This document shows positions 6,986-14,281 of a stretch of DNA of 14,588 bases, one piece after another. A program made the position numbers and the translations under genes. Positions within the stretch are counted from its first letter, which is position 1. Each line of letters opens with the position of its first letter. Below the pieces are notes generated by a model that saw nothing but the letters and a program-made list of their open reading frames with translations, was not told where the DNA came from and searched no databases. Location of the stretch: assembly GCA_049582065.1 (NCBI GenBank), contig JBAUTF010000388.1, positions 1-14,588 of the forward strand, in the 5' to 3' direction. The DNA is from DATKSS01 sp049582065 (lineage in GTDB: Bacteria > Chloroflexota > Dormibacteria > Dormibacterales > Dormibacteraceae).

Positions 6986-7030
6986 TTCGGGACCGTGAGG
7001 CCCCGGGTTCAAATCCCGGGCCCCCGACCA
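6986..7030 (+). tRNA. tRNA-Pro(CGG) 3'-half fragment, att copy 2
   Basis: Identical over 45 bp to 6-50 and 13139-13183, covering the anticodon loop TTCGGGA through CCA. The sequence upstream contains no CGGGGGC acceptor strand or D-arm at tRNA distance, so this is a displaced 3' fragment, not a functional tRNA. It is interpreted as the attachment site separating two tandem insertions: the spacing is 6,980 bp to copy 1 and 6,153 bp to copy 3. Confidence 0.85.
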
Positions 7031-7132
7031 AAATCCGAATACGATCCAGGCGTCACGGCTGGTGCTGGGAGGGCGCCGGATCACAGCCGTATCACAATTT
7101 CCTAGAGGCCGTGCTCGTATTTTGATTCAGGG

Positions 7133-8386
7133 GTGCGGCGTAGGCTTGTCGGCGAGGCGGCAGGTGTGAGTGCGCACCCTCGCGATGGGTTCGGCCAACA
7201 GCTGGAGTCCCTATATGCGATCTCGATCGAGATCGCCAAGCTGCACGAGGTCCCGAAGGTACTCGACCTTGCGCTGGGCTACTGCCTCGACCTGACCGGT
7301 TCGGAGTTCGGATTTTTCGGGCTTCTCAACCAGGCCGGCGACATGATGGACGTTGCAGCGATCAGAGGGTTCGAGCCGCCGGACCCCACCTTCTACGACC
7401 GTTTTCGCCTAATCCCCGTGCGCCAGAACCTCCTAGGCATCGTGATTCGTGAGGGCAGCGGCAGGATCTCGAACGACGCCCTCAACGATCACCAACGCGG
7501 AGGTCAGCCTCGAGGCCATCCCACGGTGCGGACCTTCCTGGGCGTTCCCCTCAAGGTCGGCGACGGCGTGATCGGGATGATCGGCGTCGCGAATCACCCG
7601 CAGGGCTACACACGTGACGACGAGAGGCTGCTGTCCACGTTCGCCAACCAGGCCGCAGTGGCAATCGAGAACGCCCGCCTCTACGAGTCTCAGCGCGAAA
7701 TGATCGAGAGGATGAGGGTCCTGGATCGCGAACGCAGCGAGTCCGAACGCGAGCGCGTCCTTCGCGACGAGCGCGCGCGGATCGCGACGCATCTGCACGA
7801 CGAGATCGAGCAGGCGATCTTTGTCGTGGGCCTGCGCATCAAGTCAGAGCTCGAGAGACCCGACTTGCTCGAGGAGACGCGTCGCCGGCTGGACGAAGTC
7901 CGGCAGCTGCTCGCTCGAATCACCGCGGCGCTCAAAGAGATCGTGTTTACGACCTCTGAATCAGTGCTGGCACAGCAAGACCTTCCGACTGCGGTGCGTC
8001 GACTGGTCGAGGACCTTGGCCGGCGGCTCGGCCTTAAGACCCATCTCATCGTCGATGGCCGCCCGGTGTCCGCCGGGCCGGAGGCGGATGCGGTCCTCTT
8101 CCAGGTAGCGCAACGCGCAGTCCTGAACGTGGTCCGCCACGGCCATGCGCATGCCGCCCTGATCAGCCTTCATTACACCGACGAACAGGTCCAGCTTGTG
8201 GTTCAGGACGATGGAGTCGGTGCGGCGCCCGAAGTACTCGACCAGTTGACCACGGAGAAGAGCAACGGATTCGGCCTCATCTCGGCGCGGCGGCAGGTGG
8301 AGGCCCTTGGCGGTTCATTCGACGTGAGCAACGGGGAGGAAGGCGGGCTTGTCGTTCGCGCCCGGGTTCCGATCAGACACCGATGA
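7133..8386 (+). CDS. GAF-domain sensor histidine kinase (NarL-type, HisKA_3)
   Basis: A 417-residue soluble kinase. A GAF domain spans about residues 26-184, followed by a short charged coiled coil (185-215). The dimerisation/phospho-acceptor segment ERARIATHLHDEIEQ has phosphorylated His222. The HATPase_c domain shows the N-box Asn332 (AVLNVVRHGHA), D-box Asp360 (DDGVGA) and a GFGL glycine box at 379-382. This is the usual arrangement for kinases partnered with LuxR-type regulators. The predicted start is GTG 7133, about nine bases after a possible -10 (TATTTT, 7118-7123), suggesting a nearly leaderless message. GTG 7166, with GAGG upstream, is an alternative. The stop overlaps the response regulator start by four bases (ATGA), so they form one operon and a cognate pair. 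No membrane segment is present, so the GAF ligand is cytosolic; it is unknown. Confidence 0.92.
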   Translation: MRRRLVGEAAGVSAHPRDGFGQQLESLYAISIEIAKLHEVPKVLDLALGYCLDLTGSEFGFFGLLNQAGDMMDVAAIRGFEPPDPTFYDRFRLIPVRQNLLGIVIREGSGRISNDALNDHQRGGQPRGHPTVRTFLGVPLKVGDGVIGMIGVANHPQGYTRDDERLLSTFANQAAVAIENARLYESQREMIERMRVLDRERSESERERVLRDERARIATHLHDEIEQAIFVVGLRIKSELERPDLLEETRRRLDEVRQLLARITAALKEIVFTTSESVLAQQDLPTAVRRLVEDLGRRLGLKTHLIVDGRPVSAGPEADAVLFQVAQRAVLNVVRHGHAHAALISLHYTDEQVQLVVQDDGVGAAPEVLDQLTTEKSNGFGLISARRQVEALGGSFDVSNGEEGGLVVRARVPIRHR

Positions 8387-9033
8387 CTGACGAGGGCGGC
8401 CCGATACGCGTGTTGGTCGTCGACGATCACCCGATCGTCCGCGAAGGTATCAAAGCGATGCTGGAGTCGGATCCCGACTTCGAGGTGGTCGGTGAGAGCG
8501 ATCGAGGAGCAGCAGTCGTGGACCTCGTCACCGGCAGCCACCCTGACATCGTGCTGCTCGACGCCCGGCTTCCCGACATCGGCGGTCCCGAGGTATGCAG
8601 GCAGCTCACCGAACGCTGCCCTGACGTGAAGGTGATCATCCTGACCGTCTATACGGACGACGAGCTCGTCGAGGCCAGCTTGCGGGCCGGAGCGAAGGGC
8701 TATGTGGTCAAGGACGTCGAGACGCTCACGCTCAAGGAGAGCATTCGCCTGGTGCTTCGTGGCCAGTCGGTGCTGTCACCCCAGGTGGCCGGCAGGATTG
8801 CGCACCCGGCACGCGAAGCCGAGGTTAAGGAGACGATCACCACCAGTCTCAACAAGCGCCAGCTGGCGATTCTCCGCCTGGTCGCCGAGGGCTACTCGAA
8901 TCGGGAGGTCGCATCAAAGGTGAATCTCAGCGAGAACACCATCAAGACCCACCTGCAAACCATCTTTGCGAAGCTTGGAGTGAGGAATCGAGTCGAGGCG
9001 GCGATGGTCGCGGCCAAAAACAACTTGATCTGA
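8383..9033 (+). CDS. NarL/FixJ-type response regulator, cognate of the GAF kinase
   Basis: A 216-residue regulator. The receiver domain (about 8-125) has the acidic pair Asp14-Asp15 (VVDDHP), phospho-acceptor Asp60 (IVLLDARLPD), Thr in the ILTVYT strand and Lys in GAKGYVVKD, so the whole active site is intact. The LuxR-type helix-turn-helix lies at about 152-212, with the typical TSLNKRQLAILRLVAEGYSNREVA and NTIKTHLQTIFAKLGVRNR. The four-base overlap with the kinase gene supports direct pairing. Target genes cannot be deduced; the following genes in the same island are natural candidates. Confidence 0.94.
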   Translation: MTDEGGPIRVLVVDDHPIVREGIKAMLESDPDFEVVGESDRGAAVVDLVTGSHPDIVLLDARLPDIGGPEVCRQLTERCPDVKVIILTVYTDDELVEASLRAGAKGYVVKDVETLTLKESIRLVLRGQSVLSPQVAGRIAHPAREAEVKETITTSLNKRQLAILRLVAEGYSNREVASKVNLSENTIKTHLQTIFAKLGVRNRVEAAMVAAKNNLI

Positions 9034-9160
9034 GCCGGCTGCCGGCCCGCCTTTCGCCCGTTCGGGTGAGCTCTTTTCATCCGGTAGGGGGATGACCGCC
9101 GGTGCGACGAGGCGCAGCCTCAGGTCATGATCGCCTCGGCGCAATCCGATAGTCCATCGG

Positions 9161-9183
9161 GAGCCCGCTGTTAAGAGCGGCTC
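9161..9183 (+). promoter_or_regulatory. Hairpin over the translation start of the second response regulator
   Basis: GAGCCCGCT (9161-9169) pairs with AGCGGCTC (9176-9183), with one bulged base and loop GTTAAG, ending five bases before the ATG at 9189. It would cover the only ribosome-site-like sequence (GAGCGG) and might restrain translation. The preceding 130 bp after the first regulator has a GC-rich tail but no clear terminator. Confidence 0.35.
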
Positions 9184-9188
9184 CTGAC

Positions 9189-9896
9189 ATGCCGTCGGAC
9201 TTGGAAACGCCAGCGGCACAAACCGGCCCCACGGAGTTGCTGCGCGTCCTGGTCGTCCAGGACCACCCTCTGCTTGCGTCGGCGCTCGCGCTGATCATCG
9301 AGGCCGAGGCGGACCTCAGAGTGTGCGGCGTCGCCCGGACGGGGAGCGCCGCGGAGGGCATAGCCGTCAAAGCGAAGCCCAGCGTGGTTTTGATTGACTT
9401 CTACCTGCCGGACATGACCGGCCCGACCGCGGCCGGCCTGATCCTCGCCAGGGAGCCCGACGTGGCGATCGTCTTCCACAGCGCTGAAGAGTCTGAATGG
9501 GCCCTGCTGGATGCCATCGACGCGGGCGCGACCGCCTACCTGACCAAATCGGCGACCGCAGACCAGATCGTCGAGGCCATCCGGCGGACGAGCAAGGGCG
9601 AGGTGCAGATCCCGGCCTCGCTCTTCGCAAAAGCGATAGCGCGTCAGCGGGAGGTGGCCAAAGAGCAGCACAGCCGCGACCGGCTCAGCGCGCAGTTCAC
9701 GAGCAGGGAGCTGGCAGTCTTGAAGCTGATGGCTCAGGGGCTGGATACGAACGCGATGTCGCAACGTCTGGGCGTCGCGCCGCACACCATCGAGTGGCAT
9801 GTGAGGCACGTGATCGAGAAGCTGGGCGTCCACTCCAGGCTCCAGGCCGTGATTGCAGCGGCCCGCGCCGGCCTGATCCAGCTTCGGAGCCTGTAG
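9189..9896 (+). CDS. Second LuxR-type response regulator with altered acidic pocket
   Basis: A 235-residue regulator. The receiver domain (about 17-135) has phospho-acceptor Asp70 (VVLIDFYLPDMTG) and the Lys of AYLTKSATAD. At the metal-binding pair it reads VVQDHP, with Gln24 (codon CAG) replacing the first acidic residue of the usual DD. The LuxR helix-turn-helix lies at about 165-228 (FTSRELAVLKLMAQGLDTNAMS, HTIEWHVRHVIEKLGVHSR). It is 155 bp downstream of the first pair and on the same strand, and the cyclase-kinase gene begins nine bases after its stop, so it is probably expressed with that gene. A changed pocket may slow phosphorylation or dephosphorylation. The partner kinase may be the upstream GAF kinase or the downstream membrane protein. 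Confidence 0.9.
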   Translation: MPSDLETPAAQTGPTELLRVLVVQDHPLLASALALIIEAEADLRVCGVARTGSAAEGIAVKAKPSVVLIDFYLPDMTGPTAAGLILAREPDVAIVFHSAEESEWALLDAIDAGATAYLTKSATADQIVEAIRRTSKGEVQIPASLFAKAIARQREVAKEQHSRDRLSAQFTSRELAVLKLMAQGLDTNAMSQRLGVAPHTIEWHVRHVIEKLGVHSRLQAVIAAARAGLIQLRSL

Positions 9897-9905
9897 GCGG
9901 AGCGA

Positions 9906-12731
9906 TTGCTCCCGGCAGACGAGGTCGAGACTGCGCAGCAAAGGGGGGTCCCACCAGGCACTGGTGATCGTCGGGTTCTCACGATCATGTTTGTCGACAT
10001 CCGCGGCTCATCGAGAATCGAAGAGACGCTATCTCCAGAGCGGACGATTGAGTTTCTGAACCTCTATCTTGGCCTAGCCGCCCAAGCAATCCTAGCCAAC
10101 GAGGGCAGCGTCAACAAGTTCATCGGCGACGGCATATTAGCCGTCTTCGGCTTGCTCGAAGAGTCGGACCGTGGCGCGGCGAATGCGCTCGCTGCAGCGG
10201 GCGCCATTCATCGCTCCTTTGAGTCTGCAAGTGCGCACGCGAGCCGATCCGAACAAATCCGCGCGGTGGTCGCACTTCATACCGGAACAGCAATCATCGG
10301 AGTGACTGGCCTTGCCGAGCGCCCTGACTACGCCGTGCTCGGCAGTGTGGTCAATGTCGCCTCCCGGTTGGAAGGGGAAGCCAAAGACCTAAATCTTCGG
10401 ACTGTGCTATCGGGGTCAACCGTGGCCGCTCTGACGGAACCACCCGATTCTCTACACCTTGTTACGAGAAAGGCTCTGCGTGGAGTTGCGGAGAGCATCG
10501 AGATCTGGACGATCGACCCAACTCCGGCCCCGGCTGGACTGGAAGGTGGGCATTCCTCTCCAATGGAACCTGCCGCCGTTCTTGACGACCAAGAGTTTGC
10601 TGGTATCAAGCAACCTAGATGGAGGCTCTTTGCGGCTGCCGTGGCTGCCTGCACTTTCTTCGCAGTCTTCGCAACCGTAATGGGCCTTCGGTTCGGCGGT
10701 GATCAGTTTCAAATGCTGTTCGTCGACAGCGTGGCGATTGTCGCAGCATTGGCCGCTGCGGCAGTTTGTGCGTGGACGGCTGGTCGATCAGTTGGCAGAC
10801 TACGAAGGGGGTGGGGGTTAGTCGCGGCATCAGCAACCGCTTGGAGCATCGGCGAGGCCACGTCAATTGTCTACAACCAGATCATTCACATATCGCAATC
10901 ATCAATCTCGATCGCTGACGCCGGCTTTCTCACGGCAATCCCGCTAGGAATCGCCGGCGTGCTCGCCTTCTGGACGTCGCCCCTCGGACCCATGGATCAA
11001 GCACGAGCATGGCTTGACGGCCTAATTGTAGGAATCTCACTAGTCTTCGCAGCTTGGGCTCTCGGGCTCAACGATGTCTTCCAACACACCGGACGCAATT
11101 TCGGCGAACAGGCAACTCAAATCACGTATCCCGTCGGCGAGATTCTTATCGGAACGATCGTGATACTTGTCCTTAATCGCGGGGCCCGCCATCTAAAAGG
11201 CCCACTGCTTCTGGTGCTCGCTGGCGTTGCCGCCAGCACTATTGCCGATATTGCGTCCGCGCGTGCGGAAGCAGATGGAAACGGAACCTTTGATGCGTTT
11301 GCAGATACTGGCTGGGTGGTCGCCTTTCTGTTAATCGCGCTCGCGTCCAGATGGCCAACCCGTCCGCGAAGCGTCGAGACGGAGGAACTTGATCTGTGGC
11401 AGCTTGCGTTGCCATGGATGGCAGTCCTGCTTGCAGCCATAAGTACCCTGATCATCGTATTTCAAGGAGCAAGTCTCGATCGGTTCCTTACGTCTCTGAC
11501 CGCTGTACTGGCGGTTTCTCTCGCCATCAGTCAGGTATTTGCTCATAGGGACTCCCTCGCGATGCTTGTGAAGAGTCGCCTGTCCGAGCAGACGCTGGCA
11601 GAGGTAATCGCACGAGCTCCAATCGGCATTGCTCGGGCCGACACGGACTTCAACATCATTGATGCCAACCCAGGTCTAGGCGCACTGCTGAGACAACCGC
11701 GAGAACTCTTGTTGGGCTCGCCAATAACGAAATACCTTCCGGTACGAGTTCATCTCCAGATACGCCACAGGCTGGCTGACCTGGCGAGTGGAGCAACTAC
11801 TGCCCAGGAGGTTGAAATCCCAATGATCCGTGCTGACGGAAGTCACGCATGGGCGCAACTTTCTGCGACGGCCATTAGTAGAGCGACCGGCGACGTGGAC
11901 TATTTCCTGGCCATGCTCCATGACACGACCGCGAGGCATGAAGCCGAAGATCACGCACGTGCAAGCCTCGCAACGCTCGAAAATCTGAACCGGCTCAAGA
12001 CCCAGTTCTTGCAGTCTGTCGGTCATGAGTTCAAGACGGCTCTCGTCGGGATCAATGGCTTCAGCCAACTCATTCTCGACGGGACGAATCTAGATCTTGA
12101 CGAGGTAAGGGAATTTGCGCGTGACATCAGCAAGGATGCCGAGCGCCTGGGCCGGTTGGTTACAGAGCTGCTGGACCTGGATCGGCTTGAGACGGCCCAG
12201 CAAAACATGTGCCTCGATCTATTGGATATGAACGACTTAATTAGGCGCGAGGTCGAGCAGATCAAAGCGGGAACAGATGGTCTTGTCTTTATCTTGAAGC
12301 TCGAGCCTAAGCTGCCAGTAGTTGCGGGCGATGGAGCCAAACTCTCCCAGGCGATTGGTACCTTGCTCCACCACGCCGTTACATTCTCACCTGATGGTGG
12401 TCAAATCGTCGTGATCAGTCGGACGCACGTCGGACAGGTGGAAGTCAGCGTTAGGGATCAAGGACTGGGCGTCCGCGCTGAGTTTGACAATCCTCTTTTC
12501 GATCAACGAGACATCTTTGCCAATAACCCGATCCGGAAGGTGGTAGGGACCGGATTGGGCCTAGGCATTGTTCGTCAAATAGTGGCCATGCATGGCGGTC
12601 GCATCTGGATCGACCAACTGGAGGGAATCGGCTCCGAATCTCATTTCACCATCCCAATCACTCTCAACCTTCGCGTTGGCGAAACCTCCATTGCAGATGA
12701 TGGCGGTTCAGGTTCGCGCCAAGCTGACTAA
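9906..12731 (+). CDS. Membrane-bound class III nucleotidyl cyclase-PAS-histidine kinase fusion
   Basis: A 941-residue multidomain protein. Residues about 22-205 form a class III cyclase homology domain: metal ligands Asp31 (MFVDIRGSS) and Asp75 (KFIGDGILAVF), Lys71, and the transition-state pair Asn150/Arg154 (VVNVASR). The usual GDTVN reads GSVVN, so the base-selecting position is changed. Residues 240-545 hold about ten hydrophobic segments of the kind often found before GGDEF or kinase modules (ADAGFLTAIPLGIAGVLAF; LDGLIVGISLVFAAWALGL). A PAS domain covers about 562-678. HisKA lies at 695-763 with His707 (SVGHEFKTALVGINGFSQL). HATPase_c lies at 800-920 with DQGLGV and GTGLGLGI, but its N-box reads TLLHHAVTFSP, with His823 where Asn is normally essential. 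The start is a TTG at 9906 with GGAG just upstream, nine bases after the regulator's stop. Base composition is clearly lower in G+C than the preceding genes, suggesting separate ancestry. Confidence 0.85.
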   Translation: MLPADEVETAQQRGVPPGTGDRRVLTIMFVDIRGSSRIEETLSPERTIEFLNLYLGLAAQAILANEGSVNKFIGDGILAVFGLLEESDRGAANALAAAGAIHRSFESASAHASRSEQIRAVVALHTGTAIIGVTGLAERPDYAVLGSVVNVASRLEGEAKDLNLRTVLSGSTVAALTEPPDSLHLVTRKALRGVAESIEIWTIDPTPAPAGLEGGHSSPMEPAAVLDDQEFAGIKQPRWRLFAAAVAACTFFAVFATVMGLRFGGDQFQMLFVDSVAIVAALAAAAVCAWTAGRSVGRLRRGWGLVAASATAWSIGEATSIVYNQIIHISQSSISIADAGFLTAIPLGIAGVLAFWTSPLGPMDQARAWLDGLIVGISLVFAAWALGLNDVFQHTGRNFGEQATQITYPVGEILIGTIVILVLNRGARHLKGPLLLVLAGVAASTIADIASARAEADGNGTFDAFADTGWVVAFLLIALASRWPTRPRSVETEELDLWQLALPWMAVLLAAISTLIIVFQGASLDRFLTSLTAVLAVSLAISQVFAHRDSLAMLVKSRLSEQTLAEVIARAPIGIARADTDFNIIDANPGLGALLRQPRELLLGSPITKYLPVRVHLQIRHRLADLASGATTAQEVEIPMIRADGSHAWAQLSATAISRATGDVDYFLAMLHDTTARHEAEDHARASLATLENLNRLKTQFLQSVGHEFKTALVGINGFSQLILDGTNLDLDEVREFARDISKDAERLGRLVTELLDLDRLETAQQNMCLDLLDMNDLIRREVEQIKAGTDGLVFILKLEPKLPVVAGDGAKLSQAIGTLLHHAVTFSPDGGQIVVISRTHVGQVEVSVRDQGLGVRAEFDNPLFDQRDIFANNPIRKVVGTGLGLGIVRQIVAMHGGRIWIDQLEGIGSESHFTIPITLNLRVGETSIADDGGSGSRQAD

Positions 12732-13014
12732 CCTTGTCGGAAGGTGGTCCATGCATCGGCTGAAACGGCGACTTGCCGAGCCGCCGAATTCGTCAGCACT
12801 CCACGGGTAATTCGGCGCCACGATGCTTACAGCAACGCTGGTGGCAAACGGTGCTAATTGCTTGTACTAGGTGCTACTCAGCGAATTCGAGGAGCCCACT
12901 CTGAACTGCGCGCAGCGATCTGGTAACCGCAAGGCGCCTGACCGCCACGCGGGGAATGGGCGATAGGGCCCCCAGGCCGACTGAACCCACAATTTGGACA
13001 CTTGGCCTTCGCAT
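12732..13014. other. Non-coding 3' flank of the signalling cassette
   Basis: The roughly 280 bases between the cyclase-kinase stop and repeat module C hold no credible gene. The only ordered structure I see is the stem-loop at 12782-12817. The short reading frames crossing this stretch have no ribosome sites and depend on the repeat sequence. Confidence 0.55.
12782..12817 (+). terminator. Stem-loop downstream of the cyclase-kinase gene
   Basis: CGCCGAATT (12782-12790) and AATTCGGCG (12809-12817) form a perfect nine-base-pair stem with an 18-base loop, 50 bases after the stop codon. There is no T-tract, so it may be a processing or Rho-assisted end rather than a classical intrinsic terminator. 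Confidence 0.4.
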
Positions 13015-13138
13015 GTAGTAGTTCATGTAATAAACCGCGGCCTTGAAACAGTTCGAAGCCGGTCTACCAGGAATGCGCGATGCGCCAATCGATCTCAAAA
13101 CCCTCGGAAACACTCTCGGTGGACGAGACCGCCTAGAG
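13015..13138 (+). repeat. Att-side repeat module, copy C
   Basis: GTAGTAGTTCATGTAATA (13015-13032), CTCAAAACCCT (13094-13104, again starting 79 bp after the first block) and CTCGGTGGACGA (13115-13126) precede the third tRNA fragment. From the CTCGGTGGACGA block to the tRNA anticodon loop is 24 bp, as in copy B. Sequence between the blocks is unrelated to that in A and B. Confidence 0.8.
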
Positions 13139-13183
13139 TTCGGGACCGTGAGGCCCCGGGTTCAAATCCCGGGCCCCCGACCA
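13139..13183 (+). tRNA. tRNA-Pro(CGG) 3'-half fragment, att copy 3 (probable right chromosomal junction)
   Basis: Identical to the other two 45-bp copies. No matching 5' tRNA half precedes it. A terminator-like hairpin follows within 15 bases, whereas the sequences after copies 1 and 2 differ. This copy may carry the original downstream flank of the tRNA gene, making it the right boundary of the whole insertion array. Confidence 0.8.
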
Positions 13184-13197
13184 GTTTTTGTATTCAA

Positions 13198-13218
13198 AAC
13201 GGGTGATTTTGGCCCGTT
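13198..13218 (+). terminator. Possible tRNA transcript terminator
   Basis: AACGGG (13198-13203) pairs with CCCGTT (13213-13218) around a nine-base loop containing TTTT, starting 15 bases after the tRNA CCA. It is followed only by GTTAGG, so the T-tract is weak. Its position suits the original tRNA-Pro transcript. Confidence 0.4.
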
Positions 13219-13450
13219 GTTAGGAGCACGATCCTGAGCTGGGTGGAGCGGGAAAGACGTCGATGGCCTAGCACACCGTGACCAAGGCCTCACGGTCCTG
13301 ACCCGTGCGACCGCCAACTCGTTCAGCCGTCACAGACGATTTAAGGTCCTACGCGTTGTAGAAGCATCGAGACGGCGTCTGTCGTGGGACACCACGAGCG
13401 AGATCATTCGAATGCTCTCTGGCGTGGATGTGCACATCCTCCGTGCTCGC

Positions 13451-13478
13451 CCGCCGGCAAGCTCAACTGCGCCGGCGG
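13451..13478 (-). terminator. GC-rich stem-loop at the 3' end of the ABC permease
   Basis: CCGCCGGC (13451-13458) and GCCGGCGG (13471-13478) form an eight-base-pair stem with a 12-base loop, about 30 bases past the stop of the leftward permease gene. No T-tract follows on the minus strand, so the terminator call is tentative. Confidence 0.35.
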
Positions 13479-13509
13479 CGTGAGCCTTTCCCCTCAGCGT
13501 GGCGACGGC

Positions 13510-14271
13510 CTACGAGATCTTGCGCCGGTAAAGGACTACCGCGGCGACATACGCGATGACGAGCACACCGACGCACCACGCCAGGGCGATCCAGATGTCG
13601 GTGCCGACGGGCTGGCCGCTGTAGAGATCGCGGATGGAGTTGACGATTGACGTCACCGGCTGGTGCTCAGCGAACCAGCGCACCGGGCCAGGCATAGTGT
13701 TCGTGGGCACGAATGCCGAGCTGATAAACGGAAGGAAGATGAGCGGGTAAGCGAACGCGCTCGCGCCGGCGATGCTGTCGGCGGTCAGGCCCGGGATCAC
13801 AGCGACCCATGTCAACGCCAGGGTGAACAGGATCAGGATGCCCGCGACCGCCAGCCACGGCAGCACTCCGGCATTGGACCGGAAGCCCATGAGGGTGGCG
13901 ACGCCCACGACGATCACGAGAGAAACGAGGTTGGCGATCAATGAGGTCAGAACGTGAGCCCAGATGACGCCCGACCGTGAGATCGGCAGAGACCGTAAGC
14001 GTTCGAAGATGCCGTTGTGCACATCGGTGAAGATCCGGAACGCGGTGTAGGAGATGCCCGAGGCGATGGTCATCAGCAGGATGCCGGGCAACAGGAAGTC
14101 CACATACGAAGCCGAACTGGACTTGATCGCCCCGCCGAACACGTAGACGAACACCAGCATGAAGGCGATCCGCATGATCGCGGTCGTGATGATTGTGTCC
14201 GCGCTGCGCGTGACGTGCTTCACGGATCGCGCGGTAAGGACCGCGGTGTCGCCGAAGAAGTGATTGGCCAT
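13510..14271 (-). CDS. ABC-2 type transporter permease (DrrB-like)
   Basis: A 253-residue membrane subunit with six hydrophobic segments. Family features include the cytoplasmic coupling region NGIFERLRSLPISRSGV (about 86-102), AGASAFAYPLIFLPFISSAFVP (168-189) and TNTMPGPVRWFAEHQPVTSIVNSIR (191-214), typical of daunorubicin-resistance-type exporters. ATG at 14271 has GGAGA a few bases upstream (read leftward). The ATPase gene ends ten bases before it, so the two are one operon and together form an exporter of a hydrophobic or drug-like compound. It lies outside the last att copy and is probably resident chromosome. The exported substrate is unknown. Confidence 0.9.
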   Translation of the reverse strand: MANHFFGDTAVLTARSVKHVTRSADTIITTAIMRIAFMLVFVYVFGGAIKSSSASYVDFLLPGILLMTIASGISYTAFRIFTDVHNGIFERLRSLPISRSGVIWAHVLTSLIANLVSLVIVVGVATLMGFRSNAGVLPWLAVAGILILFTLALTWVAVIPGLTADSIAGASAFAYPLIFLPFISSAFVPTNTMPGPVRWFAEHQPVTSIVNSIRDLYSGQPVGTDIWIALAWCVGVLVIAYVAAVVLYRRKIS

Positions 14272-14281
14272 CGTTTCTCCT

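Larger units (their letters stand above)
13184..13509. other. Non-coding region between the att array and the ABC transporter genes
   Basis: About 326 bases without a supportable gene. It contains the hairpin at 13198-13218; a perfect inverted repeat ACCGTGA (13275-13281) / TCACGGT (13290-13296) around CCAAGGCC; and the GC-only stem at 13451-13478. GGCCTCACGGTCC (13286-13298) is the exact reverse complement of 13 bases of the att core. Confidence 0.55.

Noticed and set aside
6940..7030. A complete tRNA gene ending at the second or third CCA
   Set aside because: No CGGGGGC acceptor strand or D-arm lies at the required distance upstream of 6986 or 13139. Only the 3' half is present.
7055..7090. 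ACGGCTG/CAGCCGT inverted repeat upstream of the GAF kinase as a terminator or operator
   Set aside because: The arms are short (7 bp) and separated by 22 bp with no T-tract or promoter alignment, so chance is likely.
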